A stretch of DNA of 64,000 nucleotides from an uncultured Roseovarius sp. (GCA_947503145.1 CANNCP010000006.1:1-64000), one strand, 5' to 3'. Shown: positions 1 to 8,779, counted from the first letter of the stretch. Made by a program: numbers and translations. The notes: generated from the sequence alone by a model not told the origin.

Positions 1-40
1 CTTTCGCATCTGTTTGCTCCTTCGAAAGGTTGAGCAAACT

Positions 41-517
41 CTACATCAGAACGGGGGAAGTTTCGGGGGGCAGGTCAGATCGGTTAAACTCAGTAATCGT
101 CGAGAGTTCGCCTTCTTCAAGCATGTTAAACTCAAGGCTGTCACCGGTGGTTTTCCAGACGCAATCAAACTCAATGGCACAGGAACGGTTGGCCTGCAGC
201 TCCGCATGCCATGCACGACCCGGCTCGGCCACGACGCCCTGCCAGCCAAAGTCTTTTTCGAGGAGCCAGGAATTACTAAGGGCCTTACCATTGGTTGCGC
301 CAAACTCAACAAAATAACCGTTGCGTTTCATGCTGTTTACCAGCCACGCAAAGACATCTTGCCCGAATTGCGAATGGCTGGTGCCTGGGCCGTAGGTGTC
401 TAGTAAGAAATCAAAAAGTGCATGCACGTCACTCTGACAACCCAATAGCTGTTCAGCTTTGAATCGCCGCATTACCTTGAAGTTTAACATTAGCCTTGCC
501 TTTCTTGCCTGCGTCAA
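41..517 (-). CDS. FkbM-family methyltransferase-like protein, C-terminally short
   Basis: The 158-residue protein carries the SAM-binding opening typical of FkbM-type methyltransferases: a stretch reading FVEFGATNG (about residues 71-79), then LSNSWLLEKDFGW and a VVAEPG segment. These enzymes O-methylate sugars or secondary metabolites, but the substrate cannot be told here. FkbM proteins of this type are usually 230-280 residues, so this one lacks roughly the second half, including the region with the conserved acidic residues. The stop at 41-43 lies just after a run of six G/C bases (65-70), a plausible frameshift site. Reading on in the frame reached by one inserted base stays open to the window edge but does not restore an obvious FkbM motif. 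It is either a truncated gene or a short member. Start ATG at 517 is the only good upstream candidate. Confidence 0.6.
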   Translation of the reverse strand: MTQARKARLMLNFKVMRRFKAEQLLGCQSDVHALFDFLLDTYGPGTSHSQFGQDVFAWLVNSMKRNGYFVEFGATNGKALSNSWLLEKDFGWQGVVAEPGRAWHAELQANRSCAIEFDCVWKTTGDSLEFNMLEEGELSTITEFNRSDLPPETSPVLM

Positions 518-768
518 AATGTATTGCTTTTGCCCAAGTAGCTCTCGCGCGTTACTCTCGTTTGTGTGATTGATTGTGCCGCTTGTTTTTGGCGTCGCAA
601 GCGGTTTGAAGGGTGTGTTTTACTTGCCCTTTTCTCTTTCACACAGCATCGTTTTGTGTCGTCCTAAGCAGACATCGGCGGGTGTGGCGTTGTCAGGCTC
701 TGGTGATAGTACCGATTGTTGTAATAATCGACGAAGGACAATCGGCGAATTGCCCCATTCATCGGGAC

Positions 769-1464
769 TTATGAGTTACTGCCCGTGTTTGCGCGGTTTG
801 TCAGGCAGGCTGAAAGGACAAGGTTCTGAACCGTAGTGATATATGTATCGATTGACACGCCGCGGTGACGGTATTTGGCACGCTTGACATACCAATCCTG
901 CAGTAGCGGCTTGATCAGTGCAGCCAGTAGTGGCGAGGTGTCGGCTCGGAACACGCCCGAAGCGATACCGGCATCGATCACGTCGGCAATGTAGCTTTCG
1001 GTCAACGCCTCGCTGTCAATCGCCTTGCGGCGCTCGGCGGGTGGGAAATTCTTGGCTTCCATAAAGGCGAAGGTGAACCAGGCTTCCATTTCTTCTGTCA
1101 TACGCACATGCGCATCAATCAGCCATTTCAGGTGCGCCACAGCATCATCTCGCACGTCGTCAGGTGGAGTCGTCAAGGCGCGCTGCACCGTGGCTGTCAC
1201 CTCGGACAAGATCATTTTCAGAAGCGTGGTCTTGGTATCGAAATAAGCATATAACCCCCCCATCGACACGCCTGAAACGCGCGAAAGGTCGCGCAAGGTC
1301 ATCGTCGAAAACCCTTTTCTATTAGATAGTTGAAGCGCCGAACTGATTATTACATTCAGCTTGCGCAAGGCAAAATCGGTTTTTTGCACAGTGATCGTGT
1401 CGCGATGGCGCGTCAGTATGTTGCGGCACAACACCTCCGTTTTCAGGTCGTTGATTTCCAGCAC
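769..1464 (-). CDS. TetR/AcrR-family transcriptional regulator
   Basis: The N-terminal DNA-binding domain has the usual TetR helix-turn-helix at about residues 57-77 (TLRDLSRVSGVSMGGLYAYF), followed by a helical ligand domain of about 140 residues. The annotated start is a GTG at 1464, giving 231 residues. This leaves an unusually long leader before the first helix, so an internal GTG about 26 codons in is also possible. The gene is divergent from the acyl-CoA dehydrogenase operon that starts at 2024. TetR proteins beside acyl-CoA genes are often repressors relieved by acyl-CoA thioesters, so it is the natural candidate regulator of that operon. The intervening spacer is 559 bp, long for a shared operator region. 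Regulation of the operon is inferred. Confidence 0.85.
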   Translation of the reverse strand: MLEINDLKTEVLCRNILTRHRDTITVQKTDFALRKLNVIISSALQLSNRKGFSTMTLRDLSRVSGVSMGGLYAYFDTKTTLLKMILSEVTATVQRALTTPPDDVRDDAVAHLKWLIDAHVRMTEEMEAWFTFAFMEAKNFPPAERRKAIDSEALTESYIADVIDAGIASGVFRADTSPLLAALIKPLLQDWYVKRAKYRHRGVSIDTYITTVQNLVLSACLTNRANTGSNS

Positions 1465-2023
1465 GACGTCAGCCTTCCTCCAGTGCTTCTACAGTATTCA
1501 GTTATACCCATCTCTCCTGAACGCCAAGAGGAGGCTTGCGCGGGTAAAAAGCTTCGTCTACATTCATTTTCGAGCATCCGCTCGGAAATAGGTGGGAGAG
1601 GAAGGGGAGGTCTTTGACTACATTGTTCATGCAATTTGCAGCGCCGATGATTTGGCCGGGTCTTTCCGAAAAGCGGCCTCTCGTCACAGGCTCCTCTTTG
1701 AGGGTTGAGCCTTTTCTCGTGCGGTTTTTGACCAGTCCAGGTGTTCTGGCTGCCGCCACGGCCCGATGGCTGGATTGGGGCAATGTGCAATGCGAAACGA
1801 TAAACGCGGATGGCACCCAAGCTGACCTGCTTGCTTTGGATGTCGCGGAGCCCGCCGCAATTGCGCCCGCACCGGAAGGCAAGGCCCTTGATGTCGTCAT
1901 CGGCAATGCAGTGCCGGCCTCTCATAACCGCGACCGATCCGGTCTGACCCCTGACCGCCTCTGTAATCATGGCTGATAACGGCCATCCTGTTTAATCGCT
2001 TTACCTCTGATGAAGGACGCCTC
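1465..2023. other. 559-bp divergent spacer, no supported gene
   Basis: This stretch separates the TetR gene from the acyl-CoA dehydrogenase gene and should hold both promoters. Long open frames cross it on both strands (plus 1614-1976; minus 1502-1906 and 1443-1970), but none has a recognisable domain, and mutual shadowing in G+C-rich DNA explains them. I found no convincing TetR operator palindrome by eye. A degraded gene is possible. Confidence 0.4.
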
Positions 2024-3232
2024 ATGAATTTCGCCATTCCTCACCATATTGAGGATTTCCGCTCTAGAATTGCGCGTTTCGTTGCTGACGAGATACTCCC
2101 CGTAGAACAGATTGCTGACGCCTGGGACGCGCATGGGAATATTGCCCATGACTGGTTGGAGCCGCTGCGCGAGAAGGCACGAAGCGAAGGCTTGTGGTGT
2201 CTGCAACTAAAGCCGGAAACCGGCGGGCAAGGTCTTGGCAAGGTCGGCATGGCGGTCTGCTATGAGGAAATGAACCGCTCCATCTTTGGGCCGGCTGTCT
2301 TCAATTCGGCAGCACCGGATGATGGCAACATGATGGTCCTCGAACAGGCGGCGACACCCGAGCAGAAAAAGCGCTGGCTCGATCCTATCGTGCGTGGGGA
2401 CGTCCGCTCTGCCTTTGCGATGACCGAACCGCATCCCGGCTCTGGTTCTGACCCGAGCATGATGCTTACCACGGCCATAAAGAAAGGGGACACATACCTT
2501 GTTCGTGGACGCAAGTGGTTCATCACCGGGGCCGCAGACGCGAGCCACTTCATTGTTCTGGCAAGAACTTCGGATGATCCGCGCCGGGGCCTGACTGCGT
2601 TCTTGCACCATAAGGACGAACCCGGTTGGCAGATTGATCGTCGAATTCCAATCATGGGCCCGGAAGAGCATGGTGGGCATTGCGAGTTGGTATATGAAGA
2701 TATGGAATTGCCTGCCGATCGTATCATCATGGGCGAAGGAATGGGCCTCAAGATAACCCAGATGCGGCTCGGGCCTGCGCGGCTGACGCACTGTATGCGC
2801 TGGCTCGGCCTGGCCAAGCGTTGCACCGAGATTGCACAGGAATATGCCACCAATCGACATGGGTTTGGCGTCCGGCTGTCCGACCGTGAAAGCATCCAGA
2901 TCAAGATGGGCGATTTGGCCATGGGCATTGAGGTGGGTCGCCTTCTGGTTATGAAGGCTGCCTGGGCACTGGATCAGGGCAGCTTTGCTAAAAAAGAAGT
3001 GTCGATGGCCAAGATCCATGTGGCAAACCTTCTTCACAAGGCTGCCGATGTGGCGATCCAGATCAACGGCGCGCGTGGTTATTCACAAGATACCGTGCTG
3101 GAATGGATATACCGCTACGCCCGCCAGGCCCGTTTGGTTGATGGCGCAGACGAGGTGCACCAAATGGTCCTGAATCGTCACCTGAGTGACGAAGGACGTG
3201 ATTTCTGGAAATGGCACCCTGCCGAAAGCTGA
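2024..3232 (+). CDS. acyl-CoA dehydrogenase, ACAD10/ACAD11-like
   Basis: A 402-residue flavin acyl-CoA dehydrogenase with the full family fold. An FAD/substrate motif AMTEPHPGSGSDPS is at about residues 132-145, KWFITGA at 164-170, and the C-terminal RLVDGADEVHQ at 370-380. That last segment has Asp373 where classical short/medium-chain enzymes carry the catalytic Glu. This, together with RLTHCMRWLG near 253-262, is the pattern of the ACAD10/ACAD11 branch. Members of that branch, and LvaC of the Pseudomonas putida levulinate operon, act with an APH-type kinase on 4-phosphoacyl-CoA to remove the phosphate and give an enoyl-CoA. A ligase and such a kinase follow directly here, so the same role is inferred. 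First gene of an operon running to at least 8760. Start ATG at 2024 follows a GGACG-like weak ribosome site. Confidence 0.9.
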   Translation: MNFAIPHHIEDFRSRIARFVADEILPVEQIADAWDAHGNIAHDWLEPLREKARSEGLWCLQLKPETGGQGLGKVGMAVCYEEMNRSIFGPAVFNSAAPDDGNMMVLEQAATPEQKKRWLDPIVRGDVRSAFAMTEPHPGSGSDPSMMLTTAIKKGDTYLVRGRKWFITGAADASHFIVLARTSDDPRRGLTAFLHHKDEPGWQIDRRIPIMGPEEHGGHCELVYEDMELPADRIIMGEGMGLKITQMRLGPARLTHCMRWLGLAKRCTEIAQEYATNRHGFGVRLSDRESIQIKMGDLAMGIEVGRLLVMKAAWALDQGSFAKKEVSMAKIHVANLLHKAADVAIQINGARGYSQDTVLEWIYRYARQARLVDGADEVHQMVLNRHLSDEGRDFWKWHPAES

Positions 3233-3257
3233 GCTGCGACCTTGGGAGGAGGCCTCA

Positions 3258-4832
3258 TTGTTCACCGATCCACATCTCGCCGCGCGAGCAGCCAATACGC
3301 ACCCGTTGACGCCGCTCGATCTGCTTGCCCGCACTTTAGAGGTGCATGGCGCGCGTCCGGGTGTGGCATGGCGCGATCAGGTCTGGAGCTATGATGAATT
3401 CGGCGATCTCGTCGCGCGGATGGCTGGTTGGTTAAGGGCCGAGGGTATCGCAGCCGGTGATGTGGTCTCCGTTTGCCTCACAAACCGGCCCGAGATGCTA
3501 GCGGCACATTTTGCCGTGCCTGCATTGGGGGCCGTTCTCAATACTGTCAACACGCGCCTCGAACCGCAGGAAATCTCATATATCCTGGCTCATTCCGGCG
3601 CCAAACTGGTTTTGACAGAAACCGCAACCCGCCCTGACCTGCAGGACGACACGGGTATCATTCACATGTTGTGCGATACGCCTGTGGATCACTCCGGCCT
3701 GAACTTTTTTCATGGGGACGTACCGCCGCTCAACCTGACCGCAGTGATCAAGGATGAACATCAAGCGATTACGCTTAACTATACCTCGGGTACCACAGGC
3801 CAACCCAAGGGGGTGGTTTATACGCATCGTGGTGCCTATCTGAATGCGCTTGGTAATGTGCTGGCGCTGGGACTGACCTGCGACAGCCGCTATCTGTGGA
3901 CGCTGCCGATGTTTCATTGCAACGGATGGTGCCACACTTGGGCCGTGACGGCTGCGGGGGGGCTGCATGTCTGTCTGGATCGGGTTGATCCCGCGCTGAT
4001 CCTCGACACGATCACCATGCGTGAGGTCACGCATATGTGCTGCGCCCCTGTGGTGCTGTACATGCTTTTGAACAATTCGAACACGCCAGTGCCGCGACGC
4101 GTCAAGGTGGGGACGGGAGGTGCGGCGCCCACGCCTGCGCTTCTGTCCGGATTGGAGAAACTGGGCTTTGACCTGATACATCTTTACGGGCTGACCGAAA
4201 GTTATGGGCCCGTTACGATTAATGATCCGGGTGCGGATGCCCCCGCAGAGGTAGAAGATCGCGCCCGCGATTTGGCGCGACAAGGCCTGCGCCATGTGAC
4301 CGCCGGATGTGCCCGGGTGGTGGACGATACCGGCGTGGATGTCCCCGCTGACGGCCAGACCATGGGCGAGATCGTCTTGGCCGGAAATACCGTCATGGCG
4401 GGCTATTACGGTAACCCCGAAGAAACCGAAGAGGCGTTTCGTGGGGGCGTTTTTCACACCGGAGATCTGGCAGTGATGCACTCCGATGGGCAGATCGAGA
4501 TACGCGACCGCGCCAAAGACATCATCATCTCGGGTGGCGAAAATGTTTCTAGCCTTGAGGTCGAAACGGTCCTGTATCGCCACCCTGACGTCCTGCTAGC
4601 CGCGGTTGTTGCAGCCCCCGATCCAAAATGGGGCGAGGTTCCTTATGCCTTTATCGAACTAAAGGATGGATCCAGCCTGGAGGCCGACGCGCTGGACAGC
4701 TTCTGTCGCGAGCATTTGGCCGGCTTCAAACGGCCCAAATACTTTGCTTTCGGCCCGTTGCCCCGCACCGCAACCGGTAAGATCCAGAAATTCATCCTGC
4801 GTGAGCAGACTCTCGGAGAACCCGTCGCATGA
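3258..4832 (+). CDS. AMP-forming acyl-CoA synthetase (long/medium-chain type)
   Basis: ANL-superfamily ligase that activates a carboxylic acid with ATP and CoA through an acyl-adenylate. Visible motifs in order: the P-loop YTSGTTGQPKGVV, the substrate-pocket segment HCNGWCHTWA, the adenylate motif YGLTESYGP, the hinge motif HTGDLAVMHSDGQIEIRDR and the C-terminal catalytic lysine in TATGKIQKF. The reading frame stays open from GTG 3186, overlapping the upstream gene. However, TTG 3258 is preceded by a very strong ribosome site, GGGAGGAGG at 3244-3252, five bases away, and gives the N-terminus usual for the family shortly before PLTPLDLLAR. I chose it (524 residues). The stop overlaps the next gene by four bases. 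In context it should make the CoA thioester of the acid imported by the downstream TRAP transporter. Confidence 0.88.
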   Translation: MFTDPHLAARAANTHPLTPLDLLARTLEVHGARPGVAWRDQVWSYDEFGDLVARMAGWLRAEGIAAGDVVSVCLTNRPEMLAAHFAVPALGAVLNTVNTRLEPQEISYILAHSGAKLVLTETATRPDLQDDTGIIHMLCDTPVDHSGLNFFHGDVPPLNLTAVIKDEHQAITLNYTSGTTGQPKGVVYTHRGAYLNALGNVLALGLTCDSRYLWTLPMFHCNGWCHTWAVTAAGGLHVCLDRVDPALILDTITMREVTHMCCAPVVLYMLLNNSNTPVPRRVKVGTGGAAPTPALLSGLEKLGFDLIHLYGLTESYGPVTINDPGADAPAEVEDRARDLARQGLRHVTAGCARVVDDTGVDVPADGQTMGEIVLAGNTVMAGYYGNPEETEEAFRGGVFHTGDLAVMHSDGQIEIRDRAKDIIISGGENVSSLEVETVLYRHPDVLLAAVVAAPDPKWGEVPYAFIELKDGSSLEADALDSFCREHLAGFKRPKYFAFGPLPRTATGKIQKFILREQTLGEPVA

Positions 4833-5857
4833 GTGATCTTGATCTGAAAGCCCTGCAGCACTGGCTGTCCAGCAAATGGCCTGATGGTGGTGATCTGCAA
4901 ACCCAGCGGATCAGCGGCGGGCAGTCCAACCCGACTTGGTTCGTGACATGGGGAGAGATACGACTGGTCCTGCGTAAGAAGCCATCTGGCCCGATCCTGC
5001 GCGGTGCCCATGCGATCGAGCGTGAATTCCGTGTCCTGTGCGCACTGGCAGAGACGGATGTGCCCGTGCCACGGGCACTTTATCTGGAAGAGGACGCCAG
5101 CATCCTTGGGACCCCCTTCTATGTGATGGATCGTCTCGAAGGCCGCGTGTTCTCGGACTGTACTTTGCCGGGGCAGACCCCCACGGAGCGACGCGAGATT
5201 TATCTCGACATGGCGCGCACGCTTGCGCGGCTTCATGCGGTACGGCCGGATCAGGTCGGGCTTTCAGATTTCGGCAAACCCGGCAATTACTTCACCCGAC
5301 AGATCGAACGTTGGAGCAAACAGTACAAGGACTCGACCGGGCCGCGCATCGAAGACCTGGACTTCCTGGCCGACTGGCTGCCCGCCAACATGCCAGCGGC
5401 GGACGGCGCCACCTCTATCGCGCATGGTGATTTCCGACTGGGCAATCTGATGTTCCATCCGACCGAGCCGCGCGTGATTGCCGTGCTCGATTGGGAGCTG
5501 TCCACACTGGGTCATCCGTTGGCTGATCTTGGCTATTGCGTCATGTCGTGGAACTCTACGCCCGACGAATATGGCGGTATCCTTGGCACCGATTGGGCAG
5601 AGGGTGGTATTCCCACGCAGGATGAATTCGTAAAAGAGTATTACGCTCATGCCCTGCCAACGGCACCTTTGCTGCCCTTTCATACCGCCTTTGCGATGTT
5701 CCGCTTTGCGGTGATCTTCGTAGGTATCGCCGATCGGGCGCGCGCAGGTAGCGCCGCCTCTCCCGAGGCTTCAAGCCTTGGACCGCTTGCCGCGCGTTTT
5801 GCTGCCCGTGCCCGAGAGGTCATCGGGCGGACATCCTCCGACACTGGGACACATTAA
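4829..5857 (+). CDS. APH-family acyl-CoA kinase (LvaA / ACAD10-11 kinase-domain-like)
   Basis: A 342-residue aminoglycoside-phosphotransferase-fold kinase. The catalytic loop is HGDFRLGN (about residues 199-206; catalytic Asp201, Asn206), and the metal-binding Asp221 is in LDWELSTLGHP. An ATP-binding lysine lies near residues 50-51 (RKKP). This subgroup is not an antibiotic-resistance enzyme: it matches the kinase domain fused to ACAD in human ACAD10/11 and the separate LvaA kinase of the P. putida levulinate pathway. Those phosphorylate the 4-hydroxyl of 4-hydroxyacyl-CoA. It sits between the CoA ligase (ATGA overlap) and the TRAP genes (TAATG junction at 5855), with ACAD two genes upstream, exactly the set needed for that pathway. 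The partner LvaB is not visible nearby. Substrate chain length is unknown. Confidence 0.85.
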   Translation: MSDLDLKALQHWLSSKWPDGGDLQTQRISGGQSNPTWFVTWGEIRLVLRKKPSGPILRGAHAIEREFRVLCALAETDVPVPRALYLEEDASILGTPFYVMDRLEGRVFSDCTLPGQTPTERREIYLDMARTLARLHAVRPDQVGLSDFGKPGNYFTRQIERWSKQYKDSTGPRIEDLDFLADWLPANMPAADGATSIAHGDFRLGNLMFHPTEPRVIAVLDWELSTLGHPLADLGYCVMSWNSTPDEYGGILGTDWAEGGIPTQDEFVKEYYAHALPTAPLLPFHTAFAMFRFAVIFVGIADRARAGSAASPEASSLGPLAARFAARAREVIGRTSSDTGTH

Positions 5858-6375
5858 TGATAATTTTGAAACTGATCGACGAGATTAACATCTTTATAGG
5901 AAAAACCGTCAGCCTCTTGATCTGGGCTGGTATTTTCGTCCTTTGTTACGAGGTGATCGCACGGTACGGATTTGGCCAGCCGACGATCTGGGCGCACGGC
6001 TATACCCAGAGAATATTCGGCGCCTACTTTGTACTTATAGGTGCCTATACCCTGATCCAGCGCGATCACGTGCGTGTGGACATACTCCTCAATACGCGTT
6101 CCCCGCGAGTCAACGCAGGGCTTGACCTGTTCAACTACGCTTTTTTGATCCTCTGGGGAGTCATTCTAACCCGTGAGGGCTGGCTCTTTTTTGAGGACGC
6201 CTGGGCCTTCAACGAACACGACGATAGCGCGCTGAGTCATGCAATGTGGCCGATAAAGCTGACGTTGTTTCTGGGGGCACTCCTGATCACAGCACAAGGA
6301 ATTGCCGAAGCAATTCGTTCCATCGTTCTGATGATCAACCCTTCGGCCGATGTTAAGCGGGGGAAACTGGCATGA
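5857..6375 (+). CDS. TRAP transporter small membrane subunit (DctQ)
   Basis: A 172-residue integral membrane protein with four predicted transmembrane helices (about residues 12-35, 45-65, 85-105 and 130-152), the standard DctQ topology. The mid-region RDHVRVDIL after helix 2 is a familiar DctQ signature. It pairs with the large subunit DctM, whose start overlaps its stop by four bases, and the periplasmic receptor encoded at 7711. The gene starts inside the stop of the kinase gene (TAATG), indicating translational coupling. In the context of a CoA ligase, ACAD and kinase, the transporter probably imports the carboxylic acid that the operon degrades; substrate identity is inferred only from context. 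Confidence 0.9.
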   Translation: MIILKLIDEINIFIGKTVSLLIWAGIFVLCYEVIARYGFGQPTIWAHGYTQRIFGAYFVLIGAYTLIQRDHVRVDILLNTRSPRVNAGLDLFNYAFLILWGVILTREGWLFFEDAWAFNEHDDSALSHAMWPIKLTLFLGALLITAQGIAEAIRSIVLMINPSADVKRGKLA

Positions 6376-7676
6376 CCCCCGAGCTTTTGACCATAGGCAT
6401 GTTCGGCCTCTTGTTGTTCTCCATCATTGCCGGAGTTTCGCTTTCCTTTGCCATGGGCGGCACAGCAGTGATCTTTGGCGCGCTGATGTTTGGGGCGAAC
6501 GGGATGTATTCCATCGTCACAACCATGTTCGGCAACATGTGGTCGATCCTTTTGTCGGCGATACCGCTTTTCGTGTTTATCGGCGTTGCCTTGGCCAAAT
6601 CCCGGATCGCGAATGACCTCTATCATGCGTTCTATCTATGGTCGGGCCGCACCCCGGGGGGCTTGCTGCTGGGAACATCCAGCTTCGCGGCCGCGCTCTC
6701 GGCCATGACCGGCAGCTGTGCTGCATCCACCGTGACAACAGGGCTGGTGGGAATGCCGGCGATGGATAAACGCGGATATGATCGCGGCTTTGTTCTGGGC
6801 ACCATCGGAGCTTCGGGAACGCTGGGTATCATGATCCCACCGTCGATCACGCTTATTCTGATCGGAATGCAGACCGGACAATCCGTTGGCCAGTTGTTCA
6901 TGGGGGGGCTAATCGCGGGCTTTCTACTATTAGCGGTCTTTATGATCTACATCGGCGTTCGCGCGCGAATGCAACCCGAGCTGGCCCCCGGTGCAGAGTT
7001 CCGCGCACCTCTGGCCGAACGTATCCGGGCGCTGAGGTCAGTCATCCTGCCACTTGTGATCATCTTTTCGGTGCTGATCTCGATTTTTGCAGGCATTGCC
7101 ACGCCAACTGAGGCGGCCGCCGTGGGGGCTGCATTCGTGGTCCTGTCCGTGGCCATTCGCGGAGAGTTGACCCTCAAGTACATAAGCGAAGTCAGCCATG
7201 CCACAGCCAGCATGACCGGTATGGTGATTTGGATTGTGTTCGGTGCCTCCGCCTTTATTGCCATTTATGGCGGCGGTGGCGGCACGACCTTCATGACCGG
7301 TGTGCTGGCAGATCTTGACGTGCATCCACTGGTGATGATCCTGATCATGCAGGCGATCACTCTGGTCCTGGGGATGTTCCTTGATCCTATCGGGATCATC
7401 CTTCTGGTACTTCCGATCTTCTTTCCGATCGTTATTCAGCTTGGTTTTGATCCGATCTGGTTTTGTATCCTGTTCCAGCTGAACCTGTGCATCGGCTATA
7501 TCTCGCCGCCCTTCGGTTACAACCTGTTCTACCTCAAAAGCCTCAGCCCAACGACGCCAATCACCACAATCTACCGTGCGGTGGCACCGTTCTTGATCCT
7601 GATGTTGCTGACTGGTGCGCTGATTTTTCTGGTCCCCGAGACCATAACCACATTCACCGGCATCGCCGCACGGTGA
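6372..7676 (+). CDS. TRAP transporter large membrane subunit (DctM)
   Basis: A 434-residue, very hydrophobic protein of about 12 transmembrane segments, the normal size for DctM, which forms the Na+-driven elevator channel. Signature stretches include AMTGSCAASTVTTG, GTLGIMIPPSITLILIGM and, near the end, CIGYISPPFGYNLFYL. The start overlaps dctQ (ATGA). It is followed by a 34-bp gap and the receptor gene, so the order is Q-M-P rather than the more common P-Q-M. Confidence 0.93.
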   Translation: MTPELLTIGMFGLLLFSIIAGVSLSFAMGGTAVIFGALMFGANGMYSIVTTMFGNMWSILLSAIPLFVFIGVALAKSRIANDLYHAFYLWSGRTPGGLLLGTSSFAAALSAMTGSCAASTVTTGLVGMPAMDKRGYDRGFVLGTIGASGTLGIMIPPSITLILIGMQTGQSVGQLFMGGLIAGFLLLAVFMIYIGVRARMQPELAPGAEFRAPLAERIRALRSVILPLVIIFSVLISIFAGIATPTEAAAVGAAFVVLSVAIRGELTLKYISEVSHATASMTGMVIWIVFGASAFIAIYGGGGGTTFMTGVLADLDVHPLVMILIMQAITLVLGMFLDPIGIILLVLPIFFPIVIQLGFDPIWFCILFQLNLCIGYISPPFGYNLFYLKSLSPTTPITTIYRAVAPFLILMLLTGALIFLVPETITTFTGIAAR

Positions 7677-7710
7677 CACCACAAGACCCAACTCAAAGGA
7701 GGAGATGACT

Positions 7711-8760
7711 ATGACTATCAATAAAAAACCCATGTCCCGCCGTGGCTTCTTTGCCACCGGTGCAGGTGCTGTGGCCGCGTCAACGTTGGCCGCGCCACCT
7801 GCGACCGCTCAGGGTAAAATCACGTGGCGAATGCAAACGCATTGGCCTACCGGCAACTGGTACTACGAAGACGTATTTGTGAAGTTCTGCAACCGGGTCG
7901 CAGAGGCGACGGGGGGCGAACTGACCATCACGCCCGTGCAGAATAATGGAATTGTTCCCACTGGTGAAGTGCTGAACGCGGTGCGTCGCGGCTTGCTTGA
8001 AAGTGCCTTTATTTACCCAGCCTACTGGATCGGACGGATGCCCGTCGCGGGCCATTTGAATGGCCATATCGGCACTTGGGACCGGCACGAGGAAATGCAC
8101 GCCTTCTTCTACGAGATGGGTGCGCTCGACGTGATCCGTGAAGCTTATGCCGAGCAGGGCGTATATCAGGCGGGTCCGGTTTCCTATGCAGGTCTCACGC
8201 TTTATTCCAATAAACGGCTGGCGACGACTGAAGATTTCTCGGGATGGCGTGTACGCTCAACCGGGGCTGCGGCACTTGTCTTTGCCAAAATGGGCGCATC
8301 GCCAGTGTCGATTCCGGGAGGAGAGCTTTATCAGGCGTTGCAAACCGGCGTCGTGGAAGGCGCGCATTGGGGCTCGACCTCGACCGGCTGGGGGATGAAT
8401 TTCCAGGAGGTGAACAAATACATAATCGAGCCTGACCTCTTGGGCCATCTCAACGGCGAGGTCATGGTCGGCCTTAAGCAGTGGAACGAGATCGGTGATG
8501 ATCTGAAGGCCACCTTTAATGAGATCGTACGCGCCACTTCGGCGGACGCCTCGGCGCACTTCCTGCATCAGGATCTGTTGCGCAAGCAGTCTTTCGTTGA
8601 AATGGGCGGTGAGTTGGTTCAGCTCGACACGCAAGCACAAGAGAACCTGCGCCGGTATTCTCTGGAAGTCGTTGACGATTTCTCGAAGCAAGACCCCAAG
8701 TATTGCGGTCGTGTGGGCGAGATGCTGCACGAGTTCCTGAAGGTATCCGGTCGCGCCTGA
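7711..8760 (+). CDS. TRAP transporter substrate-binding protein (DctP), Tat-type signal
   Basis: Periplasmic receptor of the adjacent TRAP system, about 350 residues. The N-terminus carries a twin-arginine signal (SRRGFFATGAGAVAAS) followed by a cleavable AQG junction. The mature part begins WRMQTHWPTGNWYYEDVF, like receptors of the TakP/2-oxoacid subgroup. A conserved arginine segment, GWRVRSTG, is at about residue 180, where DctP proteins bind the substrate carboxylate. Two ATGs compete: 7705 is only two bases from the AAAGGAGG ribosome site (7695-7702), whereas 7711 is eight bases away, so I used 7711. A 10-bp-stem hairpin lies just downstream (8780-8807). A Tat signal implies folding before export, common in this receptor subgroup. 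Confidence 0.9.
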   Translation: MTINKKPMSRRGFFATGAGAVAASTLAAPPATAQGKITWRMQTHWPTGNWYYEDVFVKFCNRVAEATGGELTITPVQNNGIVPTGEVLNAVRRGLLESAFIYPAYWIGRMPVAGHLNGHIGTWDRHEEMHAFFYEMGALDVIREAYAEQGVYQAGPVSYAGLTLYSNKRLATTEDFSGWRVRSTGAAALVFAKMGASPVSIPGGELYQALQTGVVEGAHWGSTSTGWGMNFQEVNKYIIEPDLLGHLNGEVMVGLKQWNEIGDDLKATFNEIVRATSADASAHFLHQDLLRKQSFVEMGGELVQLDTQAQENLRRYSLEVVDDFSKQDPKYCGRVGEMLHEFLKVSGRA

Positions 8761-8779
8761 TCGCTCTGATCCAAACATT

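Noticed and set aside
1614..1976. 120-codon plus frame and its minus-strand counterparts upstream of the ACAD gene
   Set aside because: Equally good frames on both strands, no motifs and no clear ribosome site. Kept only as an unexplained spacer.
4829..5857. Antibiotic (aminoglycoside) resistance kinase
   Set aside because: The APH fold is present, but the HGDFRLGN/LDWELSTLGHP pattern and the ACAD/ligase neighbours fit acyl-CoA kinases, not drug kinases.
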